From assembly GCF_014842995.1 (NCBI RefSeq), contig NZ_JACYXL010000012.1, positions 1 to 64,000 on the forward strand: a DNA stretch of 64,000 bases. Direction: 5' to 3'. Numbering within the stretch: the first letter of the stretch is position 1; each line of letters begins with the position of its first letter. Shown one piece after another: positions 34,647-43,047 of this stretch. Both the position numbers and the translations under genes were made by a program. The notes under the pieces were generated by a model. That model was not told the DNA's origin and made no database searches. It worked only from the letters and a program-made list of their open reading frames with translations. This DNA comes from Rhodanobacter sp. 7MK24 (GTDB lineage: Bacteria > Pseudomonadota > Gammaproteobacteria > Xanthomonadales > Rhodanobacteraceae).

Positions 34647-35171
34647 ATGCGCTTCAACGACTTCATGCACCGCTACGGCACGCCGCTCACCGCAGGCCTG
34701 TTCACCGTTTCCGCCGTCTCGGGCGTGGCCTTGTTCTTCCACTGGGCACCGCGCAGCTTCCATGCCATGCACGAATGGCTGAGCGTGGTGCTGCTGGCAC
34801 CGTTCGCTTTGCATCTGACGAAGAACTGGAAGCCGCTGCTGGCCTATGCCAAGCGCAAGACCCTGCTGGTTCCGCTGGCGTTGTCGCTGGTCGCAGCGGT
34901 GCCATTCGCATTGACCGCGGGCAAGGGCCGCCCTGCCAATCCCGCCACCCAGACCGTGACCCTGATGACACAAGCCAGCGTGGCCGACCTTGCCCCGGTG
35001 CTGCAGGCGACGCCGGACGAACTGCTGCGCCATCTGCAGCAGCAGGGCTACAAGGCGGGCTCGACCAAAGATTCGGTGGCCGCCATCGCCGCGGCTTCGC
35101 ACGCCAACGCCAGTGACGTGCTGTACGCATTGCTGCCGGCGCGACGCGGCGGCAAACCCGCCGGCAACTAG
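34647..35171 (+). CDS. DUF4405 domain membrane protein under a Fur box
   Basis: The 174-residue protein has three predicted membrane helices (about residues 13-32, 42-60, 72-90) with histidines placed as in small cytochrome b-like DUF4405 proteins (H8, H32, H39, H42, H57), then a soluble C-terminal part containing a helical LxPVLQATPDELLRHLQQQGY repeat. The Fur box upstream suggests a role in iron or haem metabolism, possibly haem-dependent electron transfer to ferric iron; this is inferred. A good intrinsic terminator follows at 35187. Confidence 0.65.
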   Translation: MRFNDFMHRYGTPLTAGLFTVSAVSGVALFFHWAPRSFHAMHEWLSVVLLAPFALHLTKNWKPLLAYAKRKTLLVPLALSLVAAVPFALTAGKGRPANPATQTVTLMTQASVADLAPVLQATPDELLRHLQQQGYKAGSTKDSVAAIAAASHANASDVLYALLPARRGGKPAGN

Positions 35172-35186
35172 GCCACTCCTCGATCA

Positions 35187-35226
35187 AGCCCTGGGTCGCC
35201 CTGGCCAGCATGCGCCAGGGCTTTTC
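35187..35226 (+). terminator. intrinsic terminator after the DUF4405 gene
   Basis: GCCCTGG / CCAGGGC arms (35198-35221) enclose a ten-base loop and run directly into TTTT. An alternative outer arm AAGCCCTGG begins at 35187. Confidence 0.75.
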
Positions 35227-35289
35227 TACTTGACATCATGTAAAAAATATTGAACATTGAGTCTACAAAAGCGAACCCAAGAGGGATTT

Positions 35290-35718
35290 ATGTCATCGTT
35301 CGAAAAGCGCGCCTGGCTGGCCCTGTGGAGCCAGTGCCCGCCTTACCTCGTCTATTTCGTGGTCCAGGGCGTCTGGCCGAACTGGCTGACGACGTTTCTT
35401 GAGCGCATCGCCTGCCTTGCCGTCGTCGCCAGCGTGCATGCCATCGCCTATGTAACCGGTCTGCTGGTGATGAAGTGGCAGGAGCGCGCCGAGCCGTTGC
35501 TGCTGGACGAACGCGACCGCGCCATCGACGGGCGCGCCACCCGCACCGCCTATTTCGTGATGCTGGCCGGCATGATCGTGGTCGGCGTGGTGATGCCCTT
35601 CAGCGATACCGGCTGGAAGATCACCAACACCGCGCTGTTCGCCATCGTGCTGGCCGAAACGGTGCGCTATGCGCTGATCGTGACGGGCTACCGCCGGAGG
35701 CCGCGCCTTGCCCACTGA
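35290..35718 (+). CDS. hypothetical membrane protein paired with an XRE regulator
   Basis: This 142-residue protein has four predicted helices (about residues 18-36, 40-60, 87-103, 110-130) with a charged loop containing LLLDERDRAID, a motif shared by DUF2178-like membrane proteins that sit beside small XRE regulators. It overlaps the regulator gene by several bases (depending on its start), so the two form a unit. Function is unknown. The leader is AT-rich, with TTGACA at 35230 and no clear -10 at ideal spacing. Confidence 0.65.
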   Translation: MSSFEKRAWLALWSQCPPYLVYFVVQGVWPNWLTTFLERIACLAVVASVHAIAYVTGLLVMKWQERAEPLLLDERDRAIDGRATRTAYFVMLAGMIVVGVVMPFSDTGWKITNTALFAIVLAETVRYALIVTGYRRRPRLAH

Positions 35719-35950
35719 ATCGCTTACCAACGAGGTGCGCCTGTTGCGCTTCCTTGCGCGGGACATGACGCAAGCCGAGTTGGGCAAACGCGTAGGCCTC
35801 ACGCGCCAGACCATTGCCGCCATCGAGCAGGGCCGCTACTCGCCTTCGCTGGAAGTGGCGTTCCGCATCGCCGACGTATTCGGCAAGCGGCTGGACGAGG
35901 TGTTCCACTGGAACCCGGGCGGCGCGGCCGAAACCGGCGACGCGACGTGA
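35708..35950 (+). CDS. small XRE/Cro-type regulator (YozG-like)
   Basis: This protein of about 71-80 residues consists of one helix-turn-helix (MTQAELGKRVGLTRQTIAAIEQGRYSPSLEVAFRIADVFGKRLDEVFHW). The coordinates use TTG 35708; a GTG at 35735 gives VRLLRFLARDMTQ and is closer to the usual family start. It overlaps the membrane-protein gene and probably controls that operon. Confidence 0.8.
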   Translation: MPTESLTNEVRLLRFLARDMTQAELGKRVGLTRQTIAAIEQGRYSPSLEVAFRIADVFGKRLDEVFHWNPGGAAETGDAT

Positions 35951-35954
35951 GCGA

Positions 35955-36509
35955 TCACTTCGTACGGCTGTATTCCAGCCTGACCGTGAGCATCTCCTTG
36001 CCGTCGTGGCGCTCGTAGTAGGCATAGCTGAAATGATCGGCATCGCTGGCTTCGAGCACTTCGCGCACGGGCACCGGCGCGCCGCCGTGCGCGCCTGACA
36101 TCGCTCCGCGGAACGTGCAGTTGCGGCCGTCGGCGCTGCAATCGCCGTGCGCGATCACCACGCCGCCGAAGTTCACGTCCATCCACAGGCTGTCGTAACG
36201 GCTGGCCGCATCGTCGTAGCCGAGATAGCCCAAACCGTGGAAGGGCTTGGTCGAGGCGATGGCCAGATCCTGCCGCAGATGGCGACCTTCAAGCACGGAC
36301 GTGAAAACGGCCGAACCGGTATCGATGGCCGGCGCCTTTGCCGCGTCGCTCCAGAAGGATTGGCGCACGTTCCAGTTTCCCACCAGCCAATTCAGGCCGT
36401 GGGCAGCTGGCGCAGGCTGCTGCGCAACCGCTGCAAATGGCGCCGCGCCGGTGATCGCAACCACTGCGATGAAGGCGGACAAAGAGCGGAAGAGACTGCG
36501 CTGACGCAT
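35955..36509 (-). CDS. DUF1579 domain protein with signal peptide
   Basis: The 184-residue precursor has a signal peptide (about residues 1-29, AAVAQ). The core (WLVGNWNVRQSFW...VLEGRHLRQDLAI...FHGLGYLGYDDAASRYDSLWMDV) matches DUF1579 proteins, secreted lipocalin-like proteins of unknown function. It is the last gene of a leftward run after M61 and XRE/MmyB (69-base gap), so it may be in their operon. Confidence 0.75.
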   Translation of the reverse strand: MRQRSLFRSLSAFIAVVAITGAAPFAAVAQQPAPAAHGLNWLVGNWNVRQSFWSDAAKAPAIDTGSAVFTSVLEGRHLRQDLAIASTKPFHGLGYLGYDDAASRYDSLWMDVNFGGVVIAHGDCSADGRNCTFRGAMSGAHGGAPVPVREVLEASDADHFSYAYYERHDGKEMLTVRLEYSRTK

Positions 36510-36578
36510 TGGGGAATCCTGCGATGAAGGTGGCGCCAGCGTGCGCGCACCGACCGGCAGCGTCCATGACCTCGCAGG

Positions 36579-37403
36579 TCAAGTCACGGCGATTTCCTCT
36601 CGCGCCAACCGGGCGCACACCGCCGCGGTATGCGCGTCCGCCGGGAACGCACTTTCGATGCGCAGTTCCTGCAACGTCACGTCATGCGGCATCGAGAAGG
36701 TGGTGATGGTTTCGAAAAAACGCAGCTCGCCCGCGCGACTGCGGAATTCCAGCGTGAGTACCGGCGCGGGCAACTCGCCGTCGTGCAGCGCGCCCAGCGC
36801 AGGCACGTCCGGGTAGCGCGCGATCTCGCCCAGCAGCCGGCGCGGCACGGGGTCGGTGGGCGCAGCCGCGATCTGCGCATGCAGGTGGTGCAGGAACTTC
36901 TCCGCCACCGCGGGCCAGTTGACGATCACCGGGCGGAAGTCCTCGGGGTCGAACACCTGGTGCAGCAGATTGGCGTGGCGGCTTTCGCGCCCGTCCATCA
37001 GCAGCCGGTTCACGCGCATCGCGGCGCCATTGGCCATCAACACGTTCCATTGCCGGTCGAGCACGAAGGCGGGATACGGTTCCTGCTGCGCAAGGATCAG
37101 CTCCACCGCATGCCGCATGCGTTCAAGGGCAGGCGCCGCCCATTCCCGCTCCGGATATTCCGGTGCGTAGCCGGCGGCAAGCAACATCGCGTTACGCGCA
37201 CGCAGCGGCATGTCCAGCGTGGCCGCGATGCGGCCCAGCGCTTCGCGGCTGGGCTTGGCCTTGCCGGTCTCGATGCAACTGAGGTGGCGCGTGGACATCT
37301 CCGCCGCCAGCGCCAGGTCGAGCTGGCTCTGCTTGCGCAATGCGCGCCACTCGCGCAGGAGCTGGCCCAGTGGTGCCGGCGAAGCAGCGGAAGTCGCAAA
37401 CAC
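36579..37403 (-). CDS. XRE regulator with MmyB-like ligand domain
   Basis: The 274-residue protein has an N-terminal HTH_31-type domain (LGQLLREWRALRKQSQLDLALAAEMSTRHLSCIETGKAKPSREAL, about residues 12-56) and a C-terminal MmyB-like PAS-related domain (PAFVLDRQWNVLMANGAAMRV...), thought to bind a fatty-acid-like ligand. The start is a GTG at 37403, six bases after the stop of the M61 peptidase gene, so the two are likely co-transcribed. Ligand and targets are unknown. Confidence 0.85.
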   Translation of the reverse strand: MFATSAASPAPLGQLLREWRALRKQSQLDLALAAEMSTRHLSCIETGKAKPSREALGRIAATLDMPLRARNAMLLAAGYAPEYPEREWAAPALERMRHAVELILAQQEPYPAFVLDRQWNVLMANGAAMRVNRLLMDGRESRHANLLHQVFDPEDFRPVIVNWPAVAEKFLHHLHAQIAAAPTDPVPRRLLGEIARYPDVPALGALHDGELPAPVLTLEFRSRAGELRFFETITTFSMPHDVTLQELRIESAFPADAHTAAVCARLAREEIAVT

Positions 37404-37409
37404 GAGGCT

Positions 37410-39350
37410 CTATTTCCGCGCGACGATGATCTGGTCGAGGTAGTCCGGCGCACCGGCGATGCGCTCAAGATGCGGATATTGCAGGCCGCCGTGATAGTCC
37501 ACGGGCACGGTCTGCAGGCTACCCTGGAATTTCAGCAGCAGCTCGATCGGCGCGTGGCCGGTCCTGGCGGCGGCAATCGCCTCCTTCAGCACTTCGCGCG
37601 AATAGGCCTTACCGTTCACCGCCACCACGGCGGCGCCGGTGCTCACGCCGGCCTTGAACGCAGGGCCGCCCCAGCGCACGTCGTTGATCGCGCCATCGTC
37701 GGTGAGCGTCATGCCGATCGACCACGCGAAGTTGTAGATGTGACGCGGCGATTCCGGGCGGCTGTCGTACTGTTTTTCGAATTCGCTGGGCTTGTCGGTA
37801 TAGACCAGCTTCCAGCCGGCGGCGGCAAGGCCGTCCACCAGTGGCGGATTCACCACGGCGACGCGCGCGCGCAGGAAACTCGCCCAGTCGTACTTCGCCA
37901 CGCCGCCCAAGGTCGCGGCCACGTCGTCGAAGGTATAGGTCTTCGTGACGAAACTGCCGTTGTCCACGCCGAAGAAGGCCTGCGCGAAATCGTCCAGCGA
38001 TTTCTTCCCGCCCGTGAGCTCGCGCAGCTTGGCGTCCACCGCCAGCCACATCATCTGACCGCCGCTGTAGTAATCCTCGCTCATCTGCCAGCTGCGGTAC
38101 GGCAACGCGGAACGATGCGCGGCGGTGGCGTCGTTGGTGGTGTCCTCCAGCGTGCGCCACTGGAAACCGGGACGATTGCGCTCGTAGTTGGCGGCGTCCA
38201 TCGCCAGCGCATCGCGGAACTGTTCGGGCGTCCACAGCCCGGAACGTGCGGTGAGCACGAAACCCCAGTACTGCGTCTGCCCCTCGTACACCCACAGCAG
38301 CGAGTCACCCATCGGCACGTTGAAGTTCGGCGTCCATAGGTCGGCCGGGCGGCGGAACTTGCCGTTCCACGAATGCGTGTACTCGTGCGCCAGCAGATCC
38401 CGACCCGGCGCGTCGTCGGACCATGCAGTGAAGTAGTCCGCACCCAGGCCGTTCTCGCTGGACCGATGGTGTTCGAGGCCGTTGCCGGACATCACGTCGG
38501 ACAGCGAGAACAGGAAGTCGTAGTGGTCGTAATGGTGCGAGCCGAACAGCTTGACCGCCTGCGTTACCAAGGCGCGGTGCTGCGCGACCTGCCCGGGGGT
38601 CATCTCCAGGTACTTCGGTGCATCGGCCACGATGTCCAGGTGCACCGACGCCTTGTCGCCCGGGTTCAGGTCCACGCGCTTGAAATAGCGCCCCGCATAG
38701 ATCGGCGAATCGACCAGCGTGTTGTAAGTGATCGGCTTGAACGTGGTGTCGTCGCCCGACTGCGCAGCCGTCTCCAGCGCGCTGCCGAACTGCCAGCCCT
38801 GCGGCAGACTCACGCTGGGTTCGACATGGATGTCACGGGTGTAGTAACCGGCCGGATACAGGGACATCTTGTCCCACTCCAGCATCAGCATGCTGCCGGT
38901 CATCTCGTAGCTGCCGTCGTCGCGCGGCGAGAGGTACTGGAAGTCCGCATCCAGGCTGCTGGCGCCGGCGGGCACATCGAGATGGAAGGCAAAGACGTCG
39001 TACTTGTCGCGCGTCCACGCTACCGGCTTGCCATTGGCGCTGAGCTTCAGCCCCGCCAGCATCGCGACGGGACCGCTGGGCGAATGGTTGCCGGGGATCC
39101 ACTCCGGGTACAGCAAGGTGAGCTTGCCGGCCTGCACCGGTATCGTCTCATGCACGCGGAAGATGCCCTGCCGCGTGTCACTGGCATCGACATGGATGGC
39201 GATGGTGCCGGGGTACGGCGTGTCCTGCGGCACCGGCACCTGCGTGCTGGACGACACCTGCGCGGAAGCCGCGCTGGCAGCAAGCGCCAGCGATACGGCG
39301 AGGGCGAGGCGTGCGGCGGCATGCGGTTTTGCGGGCATGGCGAAGGACAT
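37410..39350 (-). CDS. M61-family metallopeptidase with PDZ domain
   Basis: The 646-residue precursor has a signal peptide (about residues 14-30, ASAAS-AQ), an M61 N-terminal beta domain, the zinc-binding HEYTH (322-326) within LAHEYTHSWNGKFRRP, and a C-terminal PDZ domain (about 535-610). M61 enzymes are glycyl/alanyl aminopeptidases secreted to the periplasm. ATG 39350 (MSFAMPAKPH) is favoured over the TTG at 39368. It heads a leftward operon with the XRE/MmyB regulator. Confidence 0.9.
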   Translation of the reverse strand: MSFAMPAKPHAAARLALAVSLALAASAASAQVSSSTQVPVPQDTPYPGTIAIHVDASDTRQGIFRVHETIPVQAGKLTLLYPEWIPGNHSPSGPVAMLAGLKLSANGKPVAWTRDKYDVFAFHLDVPAGASSLDADFQYLSPRDDGSYEMTGSMLMLEWDKMSLYPAGYYTRDIHVEPSVSLPQGWQFGSALETAAQSGDDTTFKPITYNTLVDSPIYAGRYFKRVDLNPGDKASVHLDIVADAPKYLEMTPGQVAQHRALVTQAVKLFGSHHYDHYDFLFSLSDVMSGNGLEHHRSSENGLGADYFTAWSDDAPGRDLLAHEYTHSWNGKFRRPADLWTPNFNVPMGDSLLWVYEGQTQYWGFVLTARSGLWTPEQFRDALAMDAANYERNRPGFQWRTLEDTTNDATAAHRSALPYRSWQMSEDYYSGGQMMWLAVDAKLRELTGGKKSLDDFAQAFFGVDNGSFVTKTYTFDDVAATLGGVAKYDWASFLRARVAVVNPPLVDGLAAAGWKLVYTDKPSEFEKQYDSRPESPRHIYNFAWSIGMTLTDDGAINDVRWGGPAFKAGVSTGAAVVAVNGKAYSREVLKEAIAAARTGHAPIELLLKFQGSLQTVPVDYHGGLQYPHLERIAGAPDYLDQIIVARK

Positions 39351-39497
39351 GGCAGATACCTGCGGCAAAGGGGATTTCCAAACTTATCACCACCGCCGAG
39401 TCCCGCGAGGGTGCCAAGCGGCACGGGTGACGCCTGTGCCACGATGCCATGCATCACTCCGGAGCCTGTCGGACGGCTCTCAACCAGGAATCCCAGC

Positions 39498-40040
39498 ATG
39501 AGCATCGCCATCCAACCGCAGGACGTCGTCCATTTCTGGCGTGAGGCCGGCCCGGACAAATGGTTTGCCAGGGACGACGCCTTCGACCGCGCCTTCATCG
39601 AGCGTTTCCAGGCCACACACATGGCTGCCGCACGGCGCGAGCTGGATGGCTGGATGGACCATGGCGATGGCGCGCTGGCGCTGCTGATCCTGCTCGACCA
39701 GTTTCCGCGCAATGCCTTCCGCGGCACAGCGCACATGTTCGCCACCGATCCGCTGGCGCTGGCCTTCGCGCGGCAGGCGGTGGCGCGCGGCCACGACCGC
39801 ACGGGGGATGCCGCGCTGCGCGTGTTCTTCTACCTGCCGTTCGAGCACAGCGAAGTGCTGGCCGACCAGGAGTGCGCAATGACGTTGTGCAAAGGACTGG
39901 GCGATTACGCCAGGTATGCAGCCATTCATCGCGACGTGATCGCCCGGTTCGGCCGCTTCCCGCATCGCAATGCGGCGCTCGGCCGCGAAACCACGAGCGA
40001 GGAACAAGCGTTTCTCGATGCAGGCGGCTTCGCCGGTTGA
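39498..40040 (+). CDS. DUF924 family protein
   Basis: This 180-residue helical protein matches DUF924 (VVHFWREAGPDKWFARDDAFDRAFIERF; ALALLILLDQFPRNAFRGTAHMFATDPLALAFA; FYLPFEHSE), a family with a TPR-like fold and unknown function. It starts at ATG 39498 after CCAGGAA. It is convergent with the E1 gene across a palindromic repeat. Confidence 0.88.
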   Translation: MSIAIQPQDVVHFWREAGPDKWFARDDAFDRAFIERFQATHMAAARRELDGWMDHGDGALALLILLDQFPRNAFRGTAHMFATDPLALAFARQAVARGHDRTGDAALRVFFYLPFEHSEVLADQECAMTLCKGLGDYARYAAIHRDVIARFGRFPHRNAALGRETTSEEQAFLDAGGFAG

Positions 40041-40043
40041 GCA

Positions 40044-40113
40044 GGAGCGCACCCTGCGCGTGAATGCCCTGGCTTCGATCAGCGCATAAGGCATTCGCGC
40101 AGGGGGGCGCTCT
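40044..40113. repeat. palindromic 'GGAGCGCACCCTG' repeat between convergent genes
   Basis: Imperfect arms GGAGCGCACCCTGCGCG (from 40044) and CGCGCAGGGGGGCGCTC (to 40112) flank a short spacer. The same family recurs at 59394-59471. Lying between two stop codons it may also end transcription both ways. Confidence 0.65.
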
Positions 40114-40123
40114 ACAGTGGGCG

Positions 40124-42391
40124 TCAGGCCAGCTTGCGCGCTGCCGCCACCACGTCCGCATCGCCCGGGAGCACCAGGAAGGCCGCGCCGGCCAACGGCG
40201 TGAAGGTGTCGGCGCCCACCACGCGCTCCAGCGGCGTGGCGCCGCAGCCAGATTCGACGATGGCGGTGATGACGCCCTCGCCCACGCCCGCGCTCTTGCG
40301 GCCCTCGTCCAGCACGATGATGCGCTTGGCGCCCTTCGCCTGCGCCGCGATGAAGGTGTCGTTGAGCGGTGCCAACCAGCGCAGGTCGACCACGCGCACC
40401 TTCCACTTCAGTTCCTGCTCGATGGTGCGCGCAGCACGCAGCGCCATCGGCACGCCGTTGCCGAAGGTGAACACCACCAGGTCGTTCGCCCCCTCGCCGT
40501 AGACGCGACCCTCGCCCAGCGTCATCGCTTCGCCCGGCGCGGGATAGGCGAACTGCCACTGGCCGTCGCCGGCTTCGTACAGGTCCTTGGTCATGTACAG
40601 CGCGATGGGTTCGAGGAAGGCGCAGACGCGGCCGTCCACCTTGGCCAGCGCGGTGAGCGTACGCAGCATGGTCGCCGCGTCGTCGCCACGCGAAGCACAA
40701 CCGACCACGAGGCCCGGGATGTCGCGCAGCGCGGCGATCGAGTTGTCGTTGTGGAAGTGGCCGCCAAAGCCGCGCTGGTAGCCCAGCGAAGCCACGCGCA
40801 TCACCAGCGGGTTGCGGTACTGGTCGTTGGAGAAGAACTGCAGGCTGGCCGCCTCGCCGCGGATCTGGTCGCCCGCGTTGTGGAAATAGGCGAGGTACTG
40901 GATCTCCGGGATCGGCAGCATGCCCATGTTGGCGTAACCCTGGGCGAGACCGAGGATGACCGTCTCGTCCAGCAGCGTGTTGAACACGCGCGTGTTCTTG
41001 AACGCCTTGTGCAGGCCCTTGGTCACCGTGTACACGCCGCCTTTCTGCGCCACGTCCTCGCCGAACAGCAGCGACTCGGGATACTTCGCCATGACGTCGT
41101 GCAGCGCCTGGCCGATCTGGATGGCCAGATGACGCGGCGGCTGGTTTTCCGGCAGCTTCGCCTCGCCGCCGAAGGCCTTGAGGCGCGCTTCGCTGTAATC
41201 GGCGCGCACGGCTTCGGCCTTCACCGCAGCCGGCGTGTATGGTGCGAGCGGCTTCATCACGTCGTCCAGGCGCTCCAGCTTCGGGCAGCGGTCGGCTTCC
41301 TCCGCCGCGGCGAAACAGCGCTTGCGGATGGTCTCGTTGAGTTCGAGCAGCGAGTCCTTGGTGTACAGGCCCGACTCCAGCGCGATGGCCGCCGAACGCA
41401 GCAACGGATCGGTGGCTTCCAGCGCCACCAGTTCCTCGATGCTGCGCCACTCGATCTCGAAGTCGGTGCCCGCGTGGCCCATGATGCGGGTGGTCCTGAC
41501 GTGCAGGAAGGTGGGCCGGCGCGTGCTGCGGCAATGCTCCACCGCGCGCTGCACCTGCGCGTAGCCTTCGGCGAGATCCAGGCCGTCGGCGAAGAAATAA
41601 TCGAGGTCGGCACGACGCTGGAAGTTGTTCGCCACCCAGCCGGTCGGCGTCTTCACCGAGATACCGATACCGTTGTCCTCGCAGACGAACAGCACCGGCG
41701 CGGGCAGCTTCTGGTAGGCCGTCCACGCTGCGGCGTTGAATGCGGTCTGCGCGGTGGCGTGGTTGCTGGAGGCGTCGCCGAACGAGCAGATGGCGATGGA
41801 ATCGTCCGGAATCGGCAGCGTGTGGCCAATGCGCTTCGCGTGGTCGATGGCGACCGCGGTACCCAGCGCCTTCGGCAGGTGCGAGGCGATGGTGGAGGTT
41901 TGCGGCAACACCCACAACGGCTTGCTGCCCCACACCTTGTGGCGACCGCCGGAGGCCGGATCGTCCTTGCTGGCCGCAAACGACAGCGCCGAATCCATCA
42001 CCGGATCCATGCCGGGCAGCTTGCGGAAGCGCTCGGCCATAAAGCCGCCGCTGCGGTAGTGCAGGAAGGCCGGATCGGTGTGGCGCGTCAGCCGCGCCAC
42101 CATCGCGTTGCCTTCGTGCCCGCTCGAACCGATGGTGTAGAACACCTTGTTCTGCACGCGCAGCACGCGCGCCATCAGGTCGAGATGGCGCGAGATCAGC
42201 TGCGACTCCAGCAGCTCGCGGAAACCGCGCGCGTCTAGCGCACTGCCCGGCAACACCGGTGCGTCGTCGTGCGGCGCGGCACGTACCTCGCCTCGCCATT
42301 CGTTGACGAACTCGGTGAAATTCTGGTCGACGATCTCGGCACGGTTGAAGCCCTTGTGGCGGGCGGCGATGGGAGTGGGCGTGGTGGTCAT
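40124..42391 (-). CDS. fused alpha/beta 2-oxoacid (branched-chain type) dehydrogenase E1
   Basis: The 755-residue protein joins both E1 halves in one chain. The alpha part carries the thiamine-diphosphate motif GDASSN (205-210) through to CEDNGIGIS. The beta part begins near residue 435 (IGQALHDVMAKYPESLLFGEDVAQKGGVYTVTKGL). Homodimers of fused E1 decarboxylate branched-chain or related 2-oxoacids and pass the acyl group to a lipoyl E2. No E2 or E3 gene is nearby, so partners must lie elsewhere. Fused E1s of this type are common in xanthomonads and Bacteroidetes. The exact substrate is not decided. Repeats of the CTCTCCC family lie just upstream of the start. Confidence 0.85.
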   Translation of the reverse strand: MTTTPTPIAARHKGFNRAEIVDQNFTEFVNEWRGEVRAAPHDDAPVLPGSALDARGFRELLESQLISRHLDLMARVLRVQNKVFYTIGSSGHEGNAMVARLTRHTDPAFLHYRSGGFMAERFRKLPGMDPVMDSALSFAASKDDPASGGRHKVWGSKPLWVLPQTSTIASHLPKALGTAVAIDHAKRIGHTLPIPDDSIAICSFGDASSNHATAQTAFNAAAWTAYQKLPAPVLFVCEDNGIGISVKTPTGWVANNFQRRADLDYFFADGLDLAEGYAQVQRAVEHCRSTRRPTFLHVRTTRIMGHAGTDFEIEWRSIEELVALEATDPLLRSAAIALESGLYTKDSLLELNETIRKRCFAAAEEADRCPKLERLDDVMKPLAPYTPAAVKAEAVRADYSEARLKAFGGEAKLPENQPPRHLAIQIGQALHDVMAKYPESLLFGEDVAQKGGVYTVTKGLHKAFKNTRVFNTLLDETVILGLAQGYANMGMLPIPEIQYLAYFHNAGDQIRGEAASLQFFSNDQYRNPLVMRVASLGYQRGFGGHFHNDNSIAALRDIPGLVVGCASRGDDAATMLRTLTALAKVDGRVCAFLEPIALYMTKDLYEAGDGQWQFAYPAPGEAMTLGEGRVYGEGANDLVVFTFGNGVPMALRAARTIEQELKWKVRVVDLRWLAPLNDTFIAAQAKGAKRIIVLDEGRKSAGVGEGVITAIVESGCGATPLERVVGADTFTPLAGAAFLVLPGDADVVAAARKLA

Positions 42392-42445
42392 GGCGTCTCG
42401 TCAACGGATGGCCGCATGCGCGGCAGACAGGTAAACATGGCAATA

Positions 42446-42483
42446 CCCCTTTCCCCTCCGGGGAGAGGGCTGGGGTGAGGGGT
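42446..42483. repeat. CTCTCCC-family palindromic repeat
   Basis: CCCCTTTCCCCTCCGGGG followed by AGAGGGCTGGGGTGAGGGG is a self-complementary unit. A partner in the opposite orientation lies at 42544. Other copies are at 21868, 50574-50740 and 60413. Confidence 0.75.
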
Positions 42484-42543
42484 CAATCTTGCGACACGGT
42501 CAGCGCCGTGCATGCTTCGTGGCAACGTCATCGCGAGCACCCG

Positions 42544-42583
42544 CCCCTCACCTCAATCCTCTCCCCGATGGGGAGAGGAGGCA
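42544..42583. repeat. CTCTCCC-family palindromic repeat overlapping a gene end
   Basis: GCCCCTCACCTCAATCCTC then TCCCCGATGGGGAGAGG is in inverse orientation to the copy at 42446. It contains the last codons and the stop of the nucleotidyltransferase gene. Confidence 0.75.
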
Positions 42584-43047
42584 AAAGCCCGCAACAGTTT
42601 CGCTCGCAGCACGTCTTTCTCGCGACCAAAACTTTCGAACAGGCGAATCTGATCCGCGACTGAAGGTACCGGCACGGCAAGGCCATTGAGTCCCACCAGG
42701 ATCAGCCGGCCGGGCGACACCGGCTGCCAGCCTTCGCCCTGGTTCAGTTCGAGGCCACCCATGACTTCCACCGGCATGCCGGGAAAGTCGAAGCGGGCGA
42801 ACTGCGAGCGGAAACGACCGTCGTCGGCCGGTGCATGCGTGGCGTCGCGGCGATCGGTCCACAGCGTCGCCAGCATGTCGGCATCGGCGCGCGCGACCAG
42901 CACGTCGATGTCGGCCACGCTTACGTCGGCGCCCACCAGGCGCGCTGCCGCACTGCCGATCAGGCACCACGGCTCGGCGCAATGCACGTGCAGGTCGGGC
43001 ACCAGTTCGGTGAGCGCGACGAACAATGCGGGCGGGATGTGGCTCAT
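42553..43047 (-). CDS. nucleotidyltransferase-like protein
   Basis: This 164-residue protein resembles small nucleotidyltransferase (NTP_transf-like) proteins: an N-terminal helix, then CLIGSAAARLVGADVSVADIDVLVA, which holds the GS and D-x-D elements, and FDFPGMPVEVMGGLE later. The substrate is unknown; relatives act on tRNA, antibiotics or protein. Its start overlaps the stop of the GNAT gene by four bases. The last residues (about SSPHRGED) are encoded inside a dispersed repeat, so the C-terminus may have been rewritten. Confidence 0.6.
   Translation of the reverse strand: MSHIPPALFVALTELVPDLHVHCAEPWCLIGSAAARLVGADVSVADIDVLVARADADMLATLWTDRRDATHAPADDGRFRSQFARFDFPGMPVEVMGGLELNQGEGWQPVSPGRLILVGLNGLAVPVPSVADQIRLFESFGREKDVLRAKLLRAFASSPHRGED

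Noticed and set aside
39480..42443. 987-codon open frame antisense-frame shadow of the E1 gene
   Set aside because: It overlaps both the E1 gene and the DUF924 gene in another frame, has Arg/Ala/Gly-rich low-information sequence and no family features.
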